Part shown: positions 31,667-41,039 of the stretch, piece by piece
Numbering within the stretch: the first letter of the stretch is position 1
How the letters are laid out: the number at the start of each line of letters is the position of its first letter
From: Paracoccaceae bacterium
GTDB lineage: Bacteria > Pseudomonadota > Alphaproteobacteria > Rhodobacterales > Rhodobacteraceae
DNA length: 64,000 nucleotides
Assembly (NCBI GenBank): GCA_018223125.1
Contig: JAAEZA010000012.1
Span: forward strand, 1-64,000
Reading direction: 5' to 3'
The notes under the pieces: model-generated
The model's database searches: none
Told to the model about the DNA's origin: nothing
What the model saw: the letters and a program-made list of their open reading frames with translations, nothing else
Translations under genes and position numbers: made by a program

Positions 31667-31850
31667 CCGAGGCCAGACCGCAATCGATTCCGCGCTCGGC
31701 ATCAATCCGTGCCGCCAGCGCGTTGAGCGCAACGCCCTCTGACTGTGCAATGGCACGAAATCCGTCCCAGAACTCCTGCTCCAGCGAAACGCTGGTACGG
31801 TGACCTTTCAATGACAGGGAGTGTTTGCGCGGGCGGTCATACTCCATCAC
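31614..31850 (-). CDS. Ribbon-helix-helix domain DNA-binding protein
   Basis: HSLSLKGHRTSVSLEQEFWDGFRAIAQSEGVALNALAARID (RHH_4-like). Confidence 0.8.
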   Translation of the reverse strand: MMEYDRPRKHSLSLKGHRTSVSLEQEFWDGFRAIAQSEGVALNALAARIDAERGIDCGLASAIRLFVFRWYRDHGASG

Positions 31851-32803
31851 GCAGCAAGGATCTGTTTGAGTTTGCTTGGCAACAGGGGCCGTGCGCTTGG
31901 ACCATAACGCAGCGGGTGCTCTGAAAGTTCCGGCATGATCTCGAAGATTCCGGCGCGTCCTTCCGGTGTCAGGGACATCAAGCCGTTGGGGCAGGGATAG
32001 AAGCTCTCTGTCGGAATGCCGTCGGCGAAAACGATCTGGTGCTCGTCAAACAACAGGTGGATGTAGCGGGTGTCCTTCGGGGCAGGGTCCAGCAGGATCG
32101 TGCTGTCGCTTGCCAGAACCGAAGCGGGCGCAAGGATGCCGCCCGATCCGAAAGCTTTGGTGATTTCTGGGGTTTCCAGCACCATACGGTGCTTCTGGGA
32201 AACGCGGATGTCGTTTGACGGCAAACCCGGCCCAAAGGCGTCGCGCCGGATCAGTACGGGGCAGAGGTGCGGTGCAGCGTCGAAGCGCGTGCAGGACACG
32301 TCGCGCGACCCGATCCAGCGGACCGGTTGCAATCCGTTGTCCACCGTGTGGACCAGATCGCCGACTTGCAAATCTTCAATCGGGAGATCGCCAAAGGCTG
32401 TCAGTATCCGGCAGCCCTGTGTAAAACAGACCATACCGTCTGCCGCAAAAGCTGCCGTTTCATCGCTTCTTGTTATCTCGCAAATCGCCTCGCCCCGTGC
32501 GACATAGCCTTTGATTAGTATTATACGGGGCGGGCTGAGCTTGCCATCCTGTCGTCGGAGTTCCGCAAATTCCACCCGTCGCTGGTCACGGCGGTCCGGA
32601 TTGATGGTGCCGCTCCAGACGGAACGCTGATCGGGGCCGCAAATGCGGTAGTCCACGCCGTCGATCCGGCAACCGGCTTGCGGAGCGACGGAGTTTAAAA
32701 AAGTATCGGAGGCAACGGAAAACTGTCCGGTGCCTTGTTTCAGGATTGTGCAATCAGGATCAGCCCCGGGGCGACCCAGGGTTTCATAAAACGTGATGTT
32801 CAC
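31847..32803 (-). CDS. Hint-domain-containing protein
   Basis: VCFTQGCRILTAFGDLPIEDLQVGDLVHTVDNGLQPVRWIGSRD...SQKHRMVLE. Confidence 0.88.
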   Translation of the reverse strand: MNITFYETLGRPGADPDCTILKQGTGQFSVASDTFLNSVAPQAGCRIDGVDYRICGPDQRSVWSGTINPDRRDQRRVEFAELRRQDGKLSPPRIILIKGYVARGEAICEITRSDETAAFAADGMVCFTQGCRILTAFGDLPIEDLQVGDLVHTVDNGLQPVRWIGSRDVSCTRFDAAPHLCPVLIRRDAFGPGLPSNDIRVSQKHRMVLETPEITKAFGSGGILAPASVLASDSTILLDPAPKDTRYIHLLFDEHQIVFADGIPTESFYPCPNGLMSLTPEGRAGIFEIMPELSEHPLRYGPSARPLLPSKLKQILAA

Positions 32804-32981
32804 ATCACACCTGTCTGTTCGGGATGCCGTCCCCGCCTCGTCGCGGGGACGTTATCGCCTGCCTCATGTCTGTCCAGCTTTTGCCGGATCGTTTATGAAC
32901 CCATTCTGCGCCAAGGCAGCGAAGTGTTCAATTCCGTATAGTCCGGATTGCATGTGTTTTCACCGGATTGAGTCTTTCCGG

Positions 32982-34046
32982 TCACATAGCGAACCGGTTG
33001 GAGTCGTTAAGTAATTTACCTCCACCCGTGCCGAGGTCCCTGCCGCTACGGTGCATGAACGCGCGGGTTTCCTGCACCTTCAGACTAAGCCGCGCAGTAG
33101 GGCCGTAATTTGTAGGAGTGGTCTCCAGTTCGGGGAAGATTTCAAAGAGTTCGTTGCGGGCGTCATCGTCAATCGTGTCTATCGCGTGGCGGCCCGGATG
33201 GAAGCTTTCGCTTGGTGTTCCATTTGCAAAAATGACTTCGTGGCGGTCGAAAAGGATGTGGATATAGTCCGTTTCCCGCATGCCGTAATCCACCGTTATG
33301 GAACTGTCGTTCAGCAAGCCTTTGGCGGGCAGCAGCATTTCCGTCTCGCCAAAATCAAGCGTAGCCCGTTCGGAGCGCACCAGCATCCGGTGTTGTGGCG
33401 ATACCCACAAATCCCGTGTCGGTTGCCCCGGACCGAAGGCGTCTTTCCGGATGCGGATCGGGCGCAGTTCGGGGTAGGCTTGCAAGCGGGCGCCGGTCAT
33501 TCTTTTACGGCCTATCCAGCGGATGGCCTGCAAACCGTTGTCTGCTGTAATTACCAGATCGCCTACCTGAAGATCCTGTACCTGAACCTGCCCGCGGGGG
33601 GTGGTAATCAATGCCCCCGGCGTGAAGCAGATGATGGAGGGAATGGAGCTATAGGGAACGTCGGTGTTGCCATTATAAAGCGAGACGTTGTAGAGCCACG
33701 TATTCTTCGTGAACTCGGGGCCTGACAGTTGGACAACGCGATCCACATTATCGTCAACCCCGTCGTGTTTTGCGGTCAGATAAGCAAAGGTGACTGGCTC
33801 GTATGAACCTTTGACCCTGATATAGGCCGAGAAGATTTCGACGTTGTCGCCGGTGGAAGAATAGTCTGGCCAAGCGGAAGATGTGAAATCCTCACCGTCG
33901 ATGGAAAATTGCACACCGGTATCGTCAGCGCCGGATTGCAGGAATCCGTCGTTGTCTTCAACAACAGCTGTTCCGCTCTTTTTCAGCCGCAGACTGCTGC
34001 TGTTTAACGGATCGCCGTTAACCTCAAAAAAGGTAAAATATGCCAA
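32982..34046 (-). CDS. Hint-domain-containing protein (paralogue of upstream neighbour)
   Basis: ICFTPGALITTPRGQVQVQDLQVGDLVITADNGLQAIRWIGRKR...SPQHRMLVR. Confidence 0.88.
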   Translation of the reverse strand: MAYFTFFEVNGDPLNSSSLRLKKSGTAVVEDNDGFLQSGADDTGVQFSIDGEDFTSSAWPDYSSTGDNVEIFSAYIRVKGSYEPVTFAYLTAKHDGVDDNVDRVVQLSGPEFTKNTWLYNVSLYNGNTDVPYSSIPSIICFTPGALITTPRGQVQVQDLQVGDLVITADNGLQAIRWIGRKRMTGARLQAYPELRPIRIRKDAFGPGQPTRDLWVSPQHRMLVRSERATLDFGETEMLLPAKGLLNDSSITVDYGMRETDYIHILFDRHEVIFANGTPSESFHPGRHAIDTIDDDARNELFEIFPELETTPTNYGPTARLSLKVQETRAFMHRSGRDLGTGGGKLLNDSNRFAM

Positions 34047-34664
34047 TTTACCTGCCCGATACCCTTGGGCAGAGAGACTCCCACCTTATGCTGGTGATGT
34101 AATCCGCTGCCCGCCTCTTCCCTTGATGCTTCTCTTGCGGAAGCTTGGGTTGTTTTTAAAACCTTAATGCAACTGCTAGGGGCAAACAAGAATTAAAGGT
34201 CCAAGGGCCCGTAGACGTTGTCTGAATCGGCATAAAAGCCACTGACCCTAGGTCAATTGTTTCTGTCTTCACCCGCTCTACCAAGGGTGAGACGGTCTTG
34301 TGCGCCGGTCAGCCCGACACCGCCGCACGACAGGCCAGCGCCCTGTGACGGTGCGCGGCACGATGGGCAAAAGCTGCGCTTTTGGTGGTGAACTCGTCCC
34401 GCAACACACCTGTGCCGAGCCAGTCCGCGCCGGTTCGTTGCGGTGCGCTGCGTCTGGTTTTCGCGTCCTGTGGCCCTTGCGGTTCGACCGGCGTGCCAGC
34501 GCGCTTTTTTACAGTGTTGCGGCTTGGGACTTTTAACGGAAAACTATAGGGAAATTTCATCGGACCACCCTGTGTCTGCTGCTGTTGGATTCACCTTCGT
34601 CGTAGTTGTTTCTTGCGGTGTTTTCCGTCGATACGCAAATTGATAGTAATTCGGTTTTTATTAA

Positions 34665-34698
34665 AAGAGCCGCCACTGCACGGGGCAGGGCGGCTCTG
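34665..34698 (-). terminator. fumC terminator
   Basis: agagccgccactgcacggggcagggcggctct hairpin with T-rich tract on the minus strand. Confidence 0.65.
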
Positions 34699-34719
34699 GT
34701 TGTCGGGATGTGATCCGGT

Positions 34720-36111
34720 TTACTTCGGGCCGATCATATCCGCAGGCTGCACCACTTCGTCAAAGCGTTCGGCAGTCACAAAGCCCAGCTTCACAGCTTC
34801 TTCCTTCAGCGTCGTGCGGTTCTTGTGGGCGGTCTTGGCAACGGTTGTCGCGTTGTCATAGCCGATTTCCGGTGCCAGTGCAGTCACCAGCATCAGGCTT
34901 TCCCACATCAGGTTGGAAATCCGCTCTTCGTCGGCTTCGATCCCGTCCACACAGTTGTCGGTGAAGGCCACGGCCGCGTCACCCAGAAGCTGCATGGATT
35001 GCAACACGTTATAGGCCATCATCGGCTTGTAGACGTTCAGCTCAAAGTGGCCTTGGGAGCCGGCAAAGCCGACGGCGGCGTCATTGCCGAACACATGGGC
35101 GCATACCTGTGTCAGGGCTTCGCACTGGGTGGGGTTTACCTTGCCGGGCATGATGCTGGAACCCGGCTCGTTCTCGGGCAGCATCAATTCTCCCAGACCA
35201 CAACGGGGGCCGGAGCCAAGCAGGCGGATATCATTGGCAATCTTGAACAGCGAGGCTGCAACAACCTTCAGCGCACCGGACATTTCCACATGGGCGTCAT
35301 GGGCTGCAAGGGCTTCGAATTTGTTCGGAGCGGTGACAAACGGCAGGCCGGTGATCTCGGCCATGTTCTTGGCAACCATCTCGCCCCAGCCCTTGGGCGT
35401 GTTCAACCCGGTGCCCACGGCTGTGCCACCCTGCGCCAGCGGATAGATGTTTTCCAGCGCGTGTTTCACACGTTTGATGCCCTGTTCCACCTGAAAGGCA
35501 TAACCACCGAATTCCTGACCGAGTGTCAGAGGCGTTGCATCCTGCGTGTGGGTGCGGCCGATCTTGATGATGTCCTTGAAGGCTTCGGATTTTGCAGCCA
35601 GCGCAGCATGCAGCTTTTCCAGACCGGGGATCAGCACGTCACGGGCTGTCATCGCGGCAGAGATGTGCATGGCTGTCGGGAATGTATCGTTGGAAGACTG
35701 CCCCATGTTGCAGTGATCGTTGGGGTGGACGGGTGTTTTGCTGCCCAGTTCACCGCCCAGAATCTCGATCGCACGGTTGGACACAACTTCGTTTGCGTTC
35801 ATGTTGGACTGTGTGCCCGAACCCGTCTGCCAGACCACCAGCGGGAAGTGATCGTCCAGCTTGCCGTCTACTACTTCACCGGCGGCTTCGATCATCGCGT
35901 CGGCCAGTTCGGCGGGGATCTTGCCCAGTTCCTTATTCGCCTGTGCACAGGCTTTCTTGATCACACCAAGGGCACGAACCACAGCAACCGGCTGTTTTTC
36001 CCAGCCAATCGGGAAGTTCTTCAGGCTGCGCTGGGTCTGTGCGCCCCAGTATTTGTCGGAAGGAACTTCCAACGGGCCAAAACTGTCGGTTTCTGTGCGG
36101 GTGTCGCTCAT
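34720..36111 (-). CDS. fumC: Class II fumarate hydratase
   Basis: [46 protein letters not shown]. Confidence 0.96.
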   Translation of the reverse strand: MSDTRTETDSFGPLEVPSDKYWGAQTQRSLKNFPIGWEKQPVAVVRALGVIKKACAQANKELGKIPAELADAMIEAAGEVVDGKLDDHFPLVVWQTGSGTQSNMNANEVVSNRAIEILGGELGSKTPVHPNDHCNMGQSSNDTFPTAMHISAAMTARDVLIPGLEKLHAALAAKSEAFKDIIKIGRTHTQDATPLTLGQEFGGYAFQVEQGIKRVKHALENIYPLAQGGTAVGTGLNTPKGWGEMVAKNMAEITGLPFVTAPNKFEALAAHDAHVEMSGALKVVAASLFKIANDIRLLGSGPRCGLGELMLPENEPGSSIMPGKVNPTQCEALTQVCAHVFGNDAAVGFAGSQGHFELNVYKPMMAYNVLQSMQLLGDAAVAFTDNCVDGIEADEERISNLMWESLMLVTALAPEIGYDNATTVAKTAHKNRTTLKEEAVKLGFVTAERFDEVVQPADMIGPK

Positions 36112-36198
36112 AATGCGCTCCTGTGTGAAAAAACTCGCTTCCATATACTGGGCGGGATGGTTCTTGCCAACGTCCAAAAGTCATACCAATGTGCAGCG

Positions 36199-37836
36199 AT
36201 GAACAGCTATTACGATCTGGGCGCACATAGTCGCGCCGTAACAACCTCCTCCGATCAGGCGCAGCTCTGGTTTGATCGGGGACTGAACTGGACCTACGGG
36301 TTTAACCACAACGAAGCGATTGCCTGTTTCCAAAAGGCGCTGGAGTCCGATCCGGATTGCATTATGGCCCATTGGGGCATCTGCTATGCAATCGGGCCGA
36401 ACTATAACTACACATGGCCGGATTTTCCCTACAGGGAAAAACAAAATGCGGTCGACATGTTCAACCGGCATTACGCTGCTGCCCTGGCCGGGGTAGAGCA
36501 GGCGACACCCGAAGAAAAAGCCTTGGTGCGCGCACTGGCGGCACGCAATATCGAACAGGCCGAGATCGAGGATTTCCAACCCTATACAGAAGCCTACGCA
36601 GAGGCGATGCGCGGCGTTTACCGGCAATTCCCGACAGATCTTGATATTTGTGCCCTGACGGCCGAGGCCCTGATGGGGCGCACCCCATGGATGCTGTGGA
36701 ATTTGCAAACCGGCGCACCTGCCGAAAATGCCAGTACAGCCGAAGCCATGACCCTGATGGAAACCGCCTTTGCCAATGATCCTGCGGCCATGGCCCATCC
36801 GGGGCTCTTGCACATGTATATTCACCTGATGGAAATGTCCCCCCACCCCGAGAAGGCGCTCAAAGCGGGGGATGCGCTGACCGTACTGGTGCCCGACGCG
36901 GGACATCTGCAACATATGGCAACCCATATTGACGTGCTCTGCGGGGAATACGGTAACGTGGTGGCACGTAACAAACGGGCGTGGCAGGCGGATCAGAAGT
37001 ATCTGGCGGAACACGGACCGTTTACGTTTTACACCACCTATATGTGCCACAACCTGCACTTCCAGCTTTATGGTGCCATGTTTCTCGGCCAGATCGGCCC
37101 TGCGCTGGAGGCGGCGGAGCATTTGGAAAACCTGCTGACACGCGAGGTCATCGAACCTGTGGCGGACTGGAAGGAAAGCTACTTTCCCATGCGCCTGCAT
37201 GCGCTGATCCGCTTTGGCCAGTGGGACGCGATCAAAGCCTATACCCCGCCCGCAGACGCTGAACTTTATGCTTACACACATGCGGTTTCGGCCTATGCCA
37301 AAGCGGTGGCCTGTGCAGCCAGCGGCGATGTGGCGGGCGCAGAACAGCACCGCGCGGCGTTTTATCCGGCAAAAGCCGCTGTGCCGGAAACGCGATTGCT
37401 GTTTAACAACCTGTGTTCGGATCTTCTGAATATCGGCGCCGAAATGCTGGAAGGGGAGCTGGCCTACCGCAAGGGGGAATATGACAAAGCCTTTGCCCAT
37501 CTGCGCCGCTCGGTAGAGCTGGATGACACCTTGCCTTATGCGGAACCCTGGGGCTGGATGCAGCCCAGCCGTCATGCACTCGGGGCGCTGTTGCTGGAAC
37601 AGGGCAGGGTCGAAGAAGCCGAAGCCGTCTACCGCGCCGATCTGGGGCTGGATGGCAAACTGGCGCGGGCCTGCCAGAACCCCGACAACGTCTGGGCGCT
37701 GCACGGGTTGCACGAATGTCTGATGAAAACCGGACAGGTAGCCGAAGCCCGTCTGATCAAACAGCGGCTCGATATTGCCAATGCCCGCGCAGACCGCCCG
37801 ATCCGCGCGTCCTGTTTCTGCCGGTTGGAACACTGA
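36199..37836 (+). CDS. Tetratricopeptide-repeat protein
   Basis: MNSYYDLGAHSRAVTTSSDQAQLWFDRGLNWTYGFNHNEAIACFQKALESDPDCIMAHWGICYAIGPNYN. Confidence 0.8.
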   Translation: MNSYYDLGAHSRAVTTSSDQAQLWFDRGLNWTYGFNHNEAIACFQKALESDPDCIMAHWGICYAIGPNYNYTWPDFPYREKQNAVDMFNRHYAAALAGVEQATPEEKALVRALAARNIEQAEIEDFQPYTEAYAEAMRGVYRQFPTDLDICALTAEALMGRTPWMLWNLQTGAPAENASTAEAMTLMETAFANDPAAMAHPGLLHMYIHLMEMSPHPEKALKAGDALTVLVPDAGHLQHMATHIDVLCGEYGNVVARNKRAWQADQKYLAEHGPFTFYTTYMCHNLHFQLYGAMFLGQIGPALEAAEHLENLLTREVIEPVADWKESYFPMRLHALIRFGQWDAIKAYTPPADAELYAYTHAVSAYAKAVACAASGDVAGAEQHRAAFYPAKAAVPETRLLFNNLCSDLLNIGAEMLEGELAYRKGEYDKAFAHLRRSVELDDTLPYAEPWGWMQPSRHALGALLLEQGRVEEAEAVYRADLGLDGKLARACQNPDNVWALHGLHECLMKTGQVAEARLIKQRLDIANARADRPIRASCFCRLEH

Positions 37837-37894
37837 GTATTCGCCATCAAAAAGGGGCCATGCGGCCCCTGCAAAACTTAAGAAAACATTTGCG

Positions 37895-38389
37895 TCAGTG
37901 CTTGCGGAAACTGTCGAGTGACACGATTTCCGCTTCGCCCTTCGGGGTGTCTTCCGCGTCGTCTTCTTCGTCCTCCTCGATAACGATCATCGGGCTTTCG
38001 GGCACGTCGTCGAAATCGTCGTCTTCGTCGCTCTCGTGGGTTTCAAAGCGCAGGCCGAATTCGACCGAAGGGTCCACAAAGGTGCGGATGGCATCAAACG
38101 GGATTACCAGAGGTTCAGGCTGATCCCCGAAATTCAGCGTCACGGCAAAGCGGTCCTCGCTCACCACAAGATTGTCGAACCAGTGCTGCATGACCACGGT
38201 CATATCCTCGGGATAGCGTTCCCGCAGCCAGTCCGCGATGTCCACACCGGGATGGTTCGTATCAAAGGTTATGAAGAAATGGTGCTCCCCGGGGAGGTGC
38301 CCCGCTTTGGATATATCAATCAGCAGCTCGCGCATCAGGCCCCGCATGGCGCGGTGCATCAACTGGCCGTATGGAATGGTATCTGTCAT
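37895..38389 (-). CDS. sspB: SspB-family ClpXP adaptor protein (alphaproteobacterial type)
   Basis: MTDTIPYGQLMHRAMRGLMRELLIDISKAGHLPGEHHFFITFDTNHPGVDIADWLRERYPEDMTVVMQHWFDNLVV; acidic C-terminal tail. Confidence 0.9.
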   Translation of the reverse strand: MTDTIPYGQLMHRAMRGLMRELLIDISKAGHLPGEHHFFITFDTNHPGVDIADWLRERYPEDMTVVMQHWFDNLVVSEDRFAVTLNFGDQPEPLVIPFDAIRTFVDPSVEFGLRFETHESDEDDDFDDVPESPMIVIEEDEEDDAEDTPKGEAEIVSLDSFRKH

Positions 38390-38539
38390 TAGGTCTGCCA
38401 AGCGGTTTTCAGGGTCTTTTCCTTACAATAGCTGGTTCAGCCACTATGGAAAGTCCAACTTGGTGAAGAAACGCGCTGGCGTGCGAAAAAAATCCATGCG
38501 GTTGTCGCAGAAGAGACCACATAGGGTGCACCCAAGCTG

Positions 38540-38830
38540 GAATGAAAGTGCAGGCTTCTGTTGCCAGGTGCCTGCGGACCCCGCCTAGGCTGCAAAGCCT
38601 AGGACTAAGTTTTCAGTATTCCGCACTGCTTACGCAGCGAGGGCAACTGGAGCTCTGTTGTCATTTGCAACTAGCTTAATCGTACCGATAACGGTGGTAA
38701 CTCACCGAGTAAAAGCTAACATCTTTAGACGTCCGTCGATCCTGTTTCGACCCCGTACCCCCTGCAAAGACAGGTGTTTTGGTGGAGTCGCCGGGTACCG
38801 CCCCCGGGTCCGATCCGTTTATTACATGCG
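38540..38830 (-). ncRNA. ssrA: Two-piece (circularly permuted) tmRNA; boundaries approximate
   Basis: Tag ORF GCA AAT GAC AAC AGA GCT CCA GTT GCC CTC GCT GCG TAA = ANDNRAPVALAA* at 38668..38630; acceptor piece ends ...GGCGACTCCACCA at 38780; coding piece starts GGGGTCGAAACAGGATCGACGG at 38754, and GGGGTCG pairs with CGACTCC. Confidence 0.93.
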
Positions 38831-38891
38831 CGTTTATCACCATAGTCCCGCAAGCGGAACATCTCTGATATAGGGCGGCTCTGGTGGTGTT

Positions 38892-39302
38892 TCAAGAGGT
38901 TTCGCCGGATGCTTCGGGCAAAGGGGCGCGGTTCTGGTGTTCTACAAGCCAGTCAAGGAAATCTGCCGCGCTCCGGTTCATGGCGGTTTCAAAGGCCGCG
39001 TGTCGCTCCACCAGTGCGGTCCCGAGCGCGGTGAGCCTGCTACCACTATTGTTGCCGCCCCGTTCGGTGATCAAAAGCGGGCTGTCGAACATCCGCTGGG
39101 TGGTTTCGATCAGGAACAGCGCACGGCGATAGCCCAGCCCCATTTCTTTGGCGGCAGCGCTGATCGAGCCTGTGTCTGCGATGCGGCGCAGCAGTTCGAT
39201 CTTGCCTGCGCCGATCATGTCGTTGCGGACAAGAACCTTGGCCCTTAATTGGGGCGTGTTGGCCAATCGTTCGGCGCGGCGGTTGTTTTTCCTGATGCTC
39301 AT
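38892..39302 (-). CDS. ModE-type winged-HTH regulator (N-terminal domain only)
   Basis: IGAGKIELLRRIADTGSISAAAKEMGLGYRRALFLIETTQRMFDSPLLITERGGNNSGSRLTALG. Confidence 0.8.
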   Translation of the reverse strand: MSIRKNNRRAERLANTPQLRAKVLVRNDMIGAGKIELLRRIADTGSISAAAKEMGLGYRRALFLIETTQRMFDSPLLITERGGNNSGSRLTALGTALVERHAAFETAMNRSAADFLDWLVEHQNRAPLPEASGETS

Positions 39303-39353
39303 TTGTCTTCTGGCTTGCGTGTAGACTGCGTAGGGGCTACCGCTTGACCATTA

Positions 39354-39367
39354 TGCTAAGTTTAGCA
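39354..39367. promoter_or_regulatory. Perfect palindrome in regulator-tupA intergenic region (candidate operator)
   Basis: TGCTAA-gt-TTAGCA, 27 bp upstream of the tupA ATG. Confidence 0.5.
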
Positions 39368-39393
39368 CATTGGATTCTCGAGCGGAGGCACAC

Positions 39394-40228
39394 CATGCGT
39401 ATTTCCAAATTTCTTGGCAGTCTTGCGGCCTTTGCCCTTGCTGGCAACCTCGTTCTGGCCGACCCAACGCGGGTTTTGGTGCAATCGACCACTTCGACGG
39501 AAAATTCGGGGCTTTATGCTTATCTGCTGCCTTTGTTCGAAGCAGAAACCGGATTGCGGGTGGATGTCGTTTCGGTCGGTACCGGTCAGGCGATCAAAAA
39601 TGCAAGGAATGGCGATGCAGATGTGTTGCTGGTCCATGCCAAAGCTGCCGAAGAGGCTTTTGTGGCGGAAGGCTACGGGGTGGAACGCTTTGATCTGATG
39701 TACAACGATTTCGTGCTGGTGGGGCCTGCGTCCGACCCAGACGCGCTGCGGGCTGTGGATAGCCTGCCCGAAGTGCTGGACGTTATTGCCAAAAGCGGCA
39801 GGCCTTTCTTTTCCCGCGGGGATGACAGCGGCACCCACAAGAAGGAACGCAGCCTTTGGGCCGGAGCGGGCGTGGATGTGGAGGCCGAAGCGGGGCAATG
39901 GTACCGTGAAACCGGTGCGGGCATGGGTGCGACCCTGCGCATTGCCGTGGAATCAGAAGGATATACCCTTACAGATCGCGCAACATGGATCGCCTTTGCC
40001 GGAAAGGATCAACACGAGATCCTTTTTGCGGGAGACGCGTCGTTGTTTAATCAATACGGCATCATTGCCGTTAATCCCGAACGCCATCCCCATGTGAATG
40101 CAGATGGTGCGCAGAGCTTTATCGACTGGATGCTGTCGCAAGAGGGCCAGACCCTGATCGGGGCTTATCAGCGGGACGGGCAGCAGTTGTTCTTTCCGAA
40201 CGGAACGGAAACTGCCGGAACGCATTGA
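39394..40228 (+). CDS. tupA: TupA-like tungstate ABC transporter substrate-binding protein
   Basis: VLVQSTTSTENSGLYAYLLPLFEAETGLRVDVVSVGTGQAIKNARNGDADVLLVHAKAAEEAFVAEGYGVERFDLMYNDFVLVGP. Confidence 0.85.
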
Positions 40229-40274
40229 AGCCGGACGGTGGATTTTGAGTATTTGCGGAACATTGAAGGCGGCT

Positions 40275-41030
40275 TCAGCCGTCTTCCTTGGTTTCTGACC
40301 CTTGCGCGACTTGTTTGGTGATTTCACGGATCAGCTTGCGGCGGATCTTTTCGGGGTAGTCTTTGAAGCCGAAGGCGGGCAGGACAAAAGAGTTGGGTCC
40401 GGCGATGACGTTCCTGCGGTAGTATTCTGTAAGCTGTGCGGTTTCCCCTTCGATGGACAGGCCGTTGATCACATAGCCTGCTGCGGCAAGGATTTCCTTG
40501 ATTTCTTCAGGGGGCGCGCCTTCGTTGGACGTTCCGTCGCCGGACACATCAATGACACGGCGGGTGCAGTCCGCCACAGGGGCAAAGCGGTTTGCGGTAA
40601 AAATCAGCGCCTCCCCGATGCCGGTTGAAAAATTGCGCCACTGGCGGGGGACTGTTTCCACGGATTTTGCGAAACGCTCTACATCAGCAGGGGAGGCCAA
40701 TCGCTGCCAGTCTACAACAACAGATTGCCGTGAACTGCCGGACCAGAGCACGACCATCACGGCGGCCTCTTCGGCGATCAGGGCATCGGCCACCAGCCCG
40801 TCCCGCAGGGCAGCGGCGATCCCGCCCATCTGCAGATCATATTCCCTGTCATCGACGGAACCGGATACATCTACTGCAAGAGCCAGCGCGATGCCGCAGG
40901 CTTGCGCCATAGGCGCGCTCAGCCAGGCGATCGCGGCCACTGCGGCTCTGTGCAAATAGTGGCAGGCTGTGTCCATCAGCGCCCCTTTGAGGTTCGGGGC
41001 CAGTTTAGCCTGCATTCTGCTTTCCGGCAA
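40275..41030 (-). CDS. DUF1194/VWA-like secreted protein
   Basis: ACGIALALAVDVSGSVDDREYDLQMGGIAAALRD MIDAS-like DxSxS. Confidence 0.85.
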   Translation of the reverse strand: MPESRMQAKLAPNLKGALMDTACHYLHRAAVAAIAWLSAPMAQACGIALALAVDVSGSVDDREYDLQMGGIAAALRDGLVADALIAEEAAVMVVLWSGSSRQSVVVDWQRLASPADVERFAKSVETVPRQWRNFSTGIGEALIFTANRFAPVADCTRRVIDVSGDGTSNEGAPPEEIKEILAAAGYVINGLSIEGETAQLTEYYRRNVIAGPNSFVLPAFGFKDYPEKIRRKLIREITKQVAQGSETKEDG

Positions 41031-41039
41031 ATCCGTCGA

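Noticed and set aside
31847-34046. Inteins inserted in host genes
   Set aside because: The Hint domains are not followed by a conserved C-extein of a housekeeping protein; they are better described as Hint-domain proteins.
34825-36198. Plus-strand ORF of 1003 aa running through fumC antisense into the TPR gene
   Set aside because: The first 458 codons are antisense to well-conserved fumC. The frame is open because of codon bias. The real gene starts at ATG 36199.
36181-37833. 550-aa minus-strand ORF antisense to the TPR gene
   Set aside because: His/Arg/Gln-rich translation typical of an antisense frame of a biased gene; the sense ORF has TPR-like structure.
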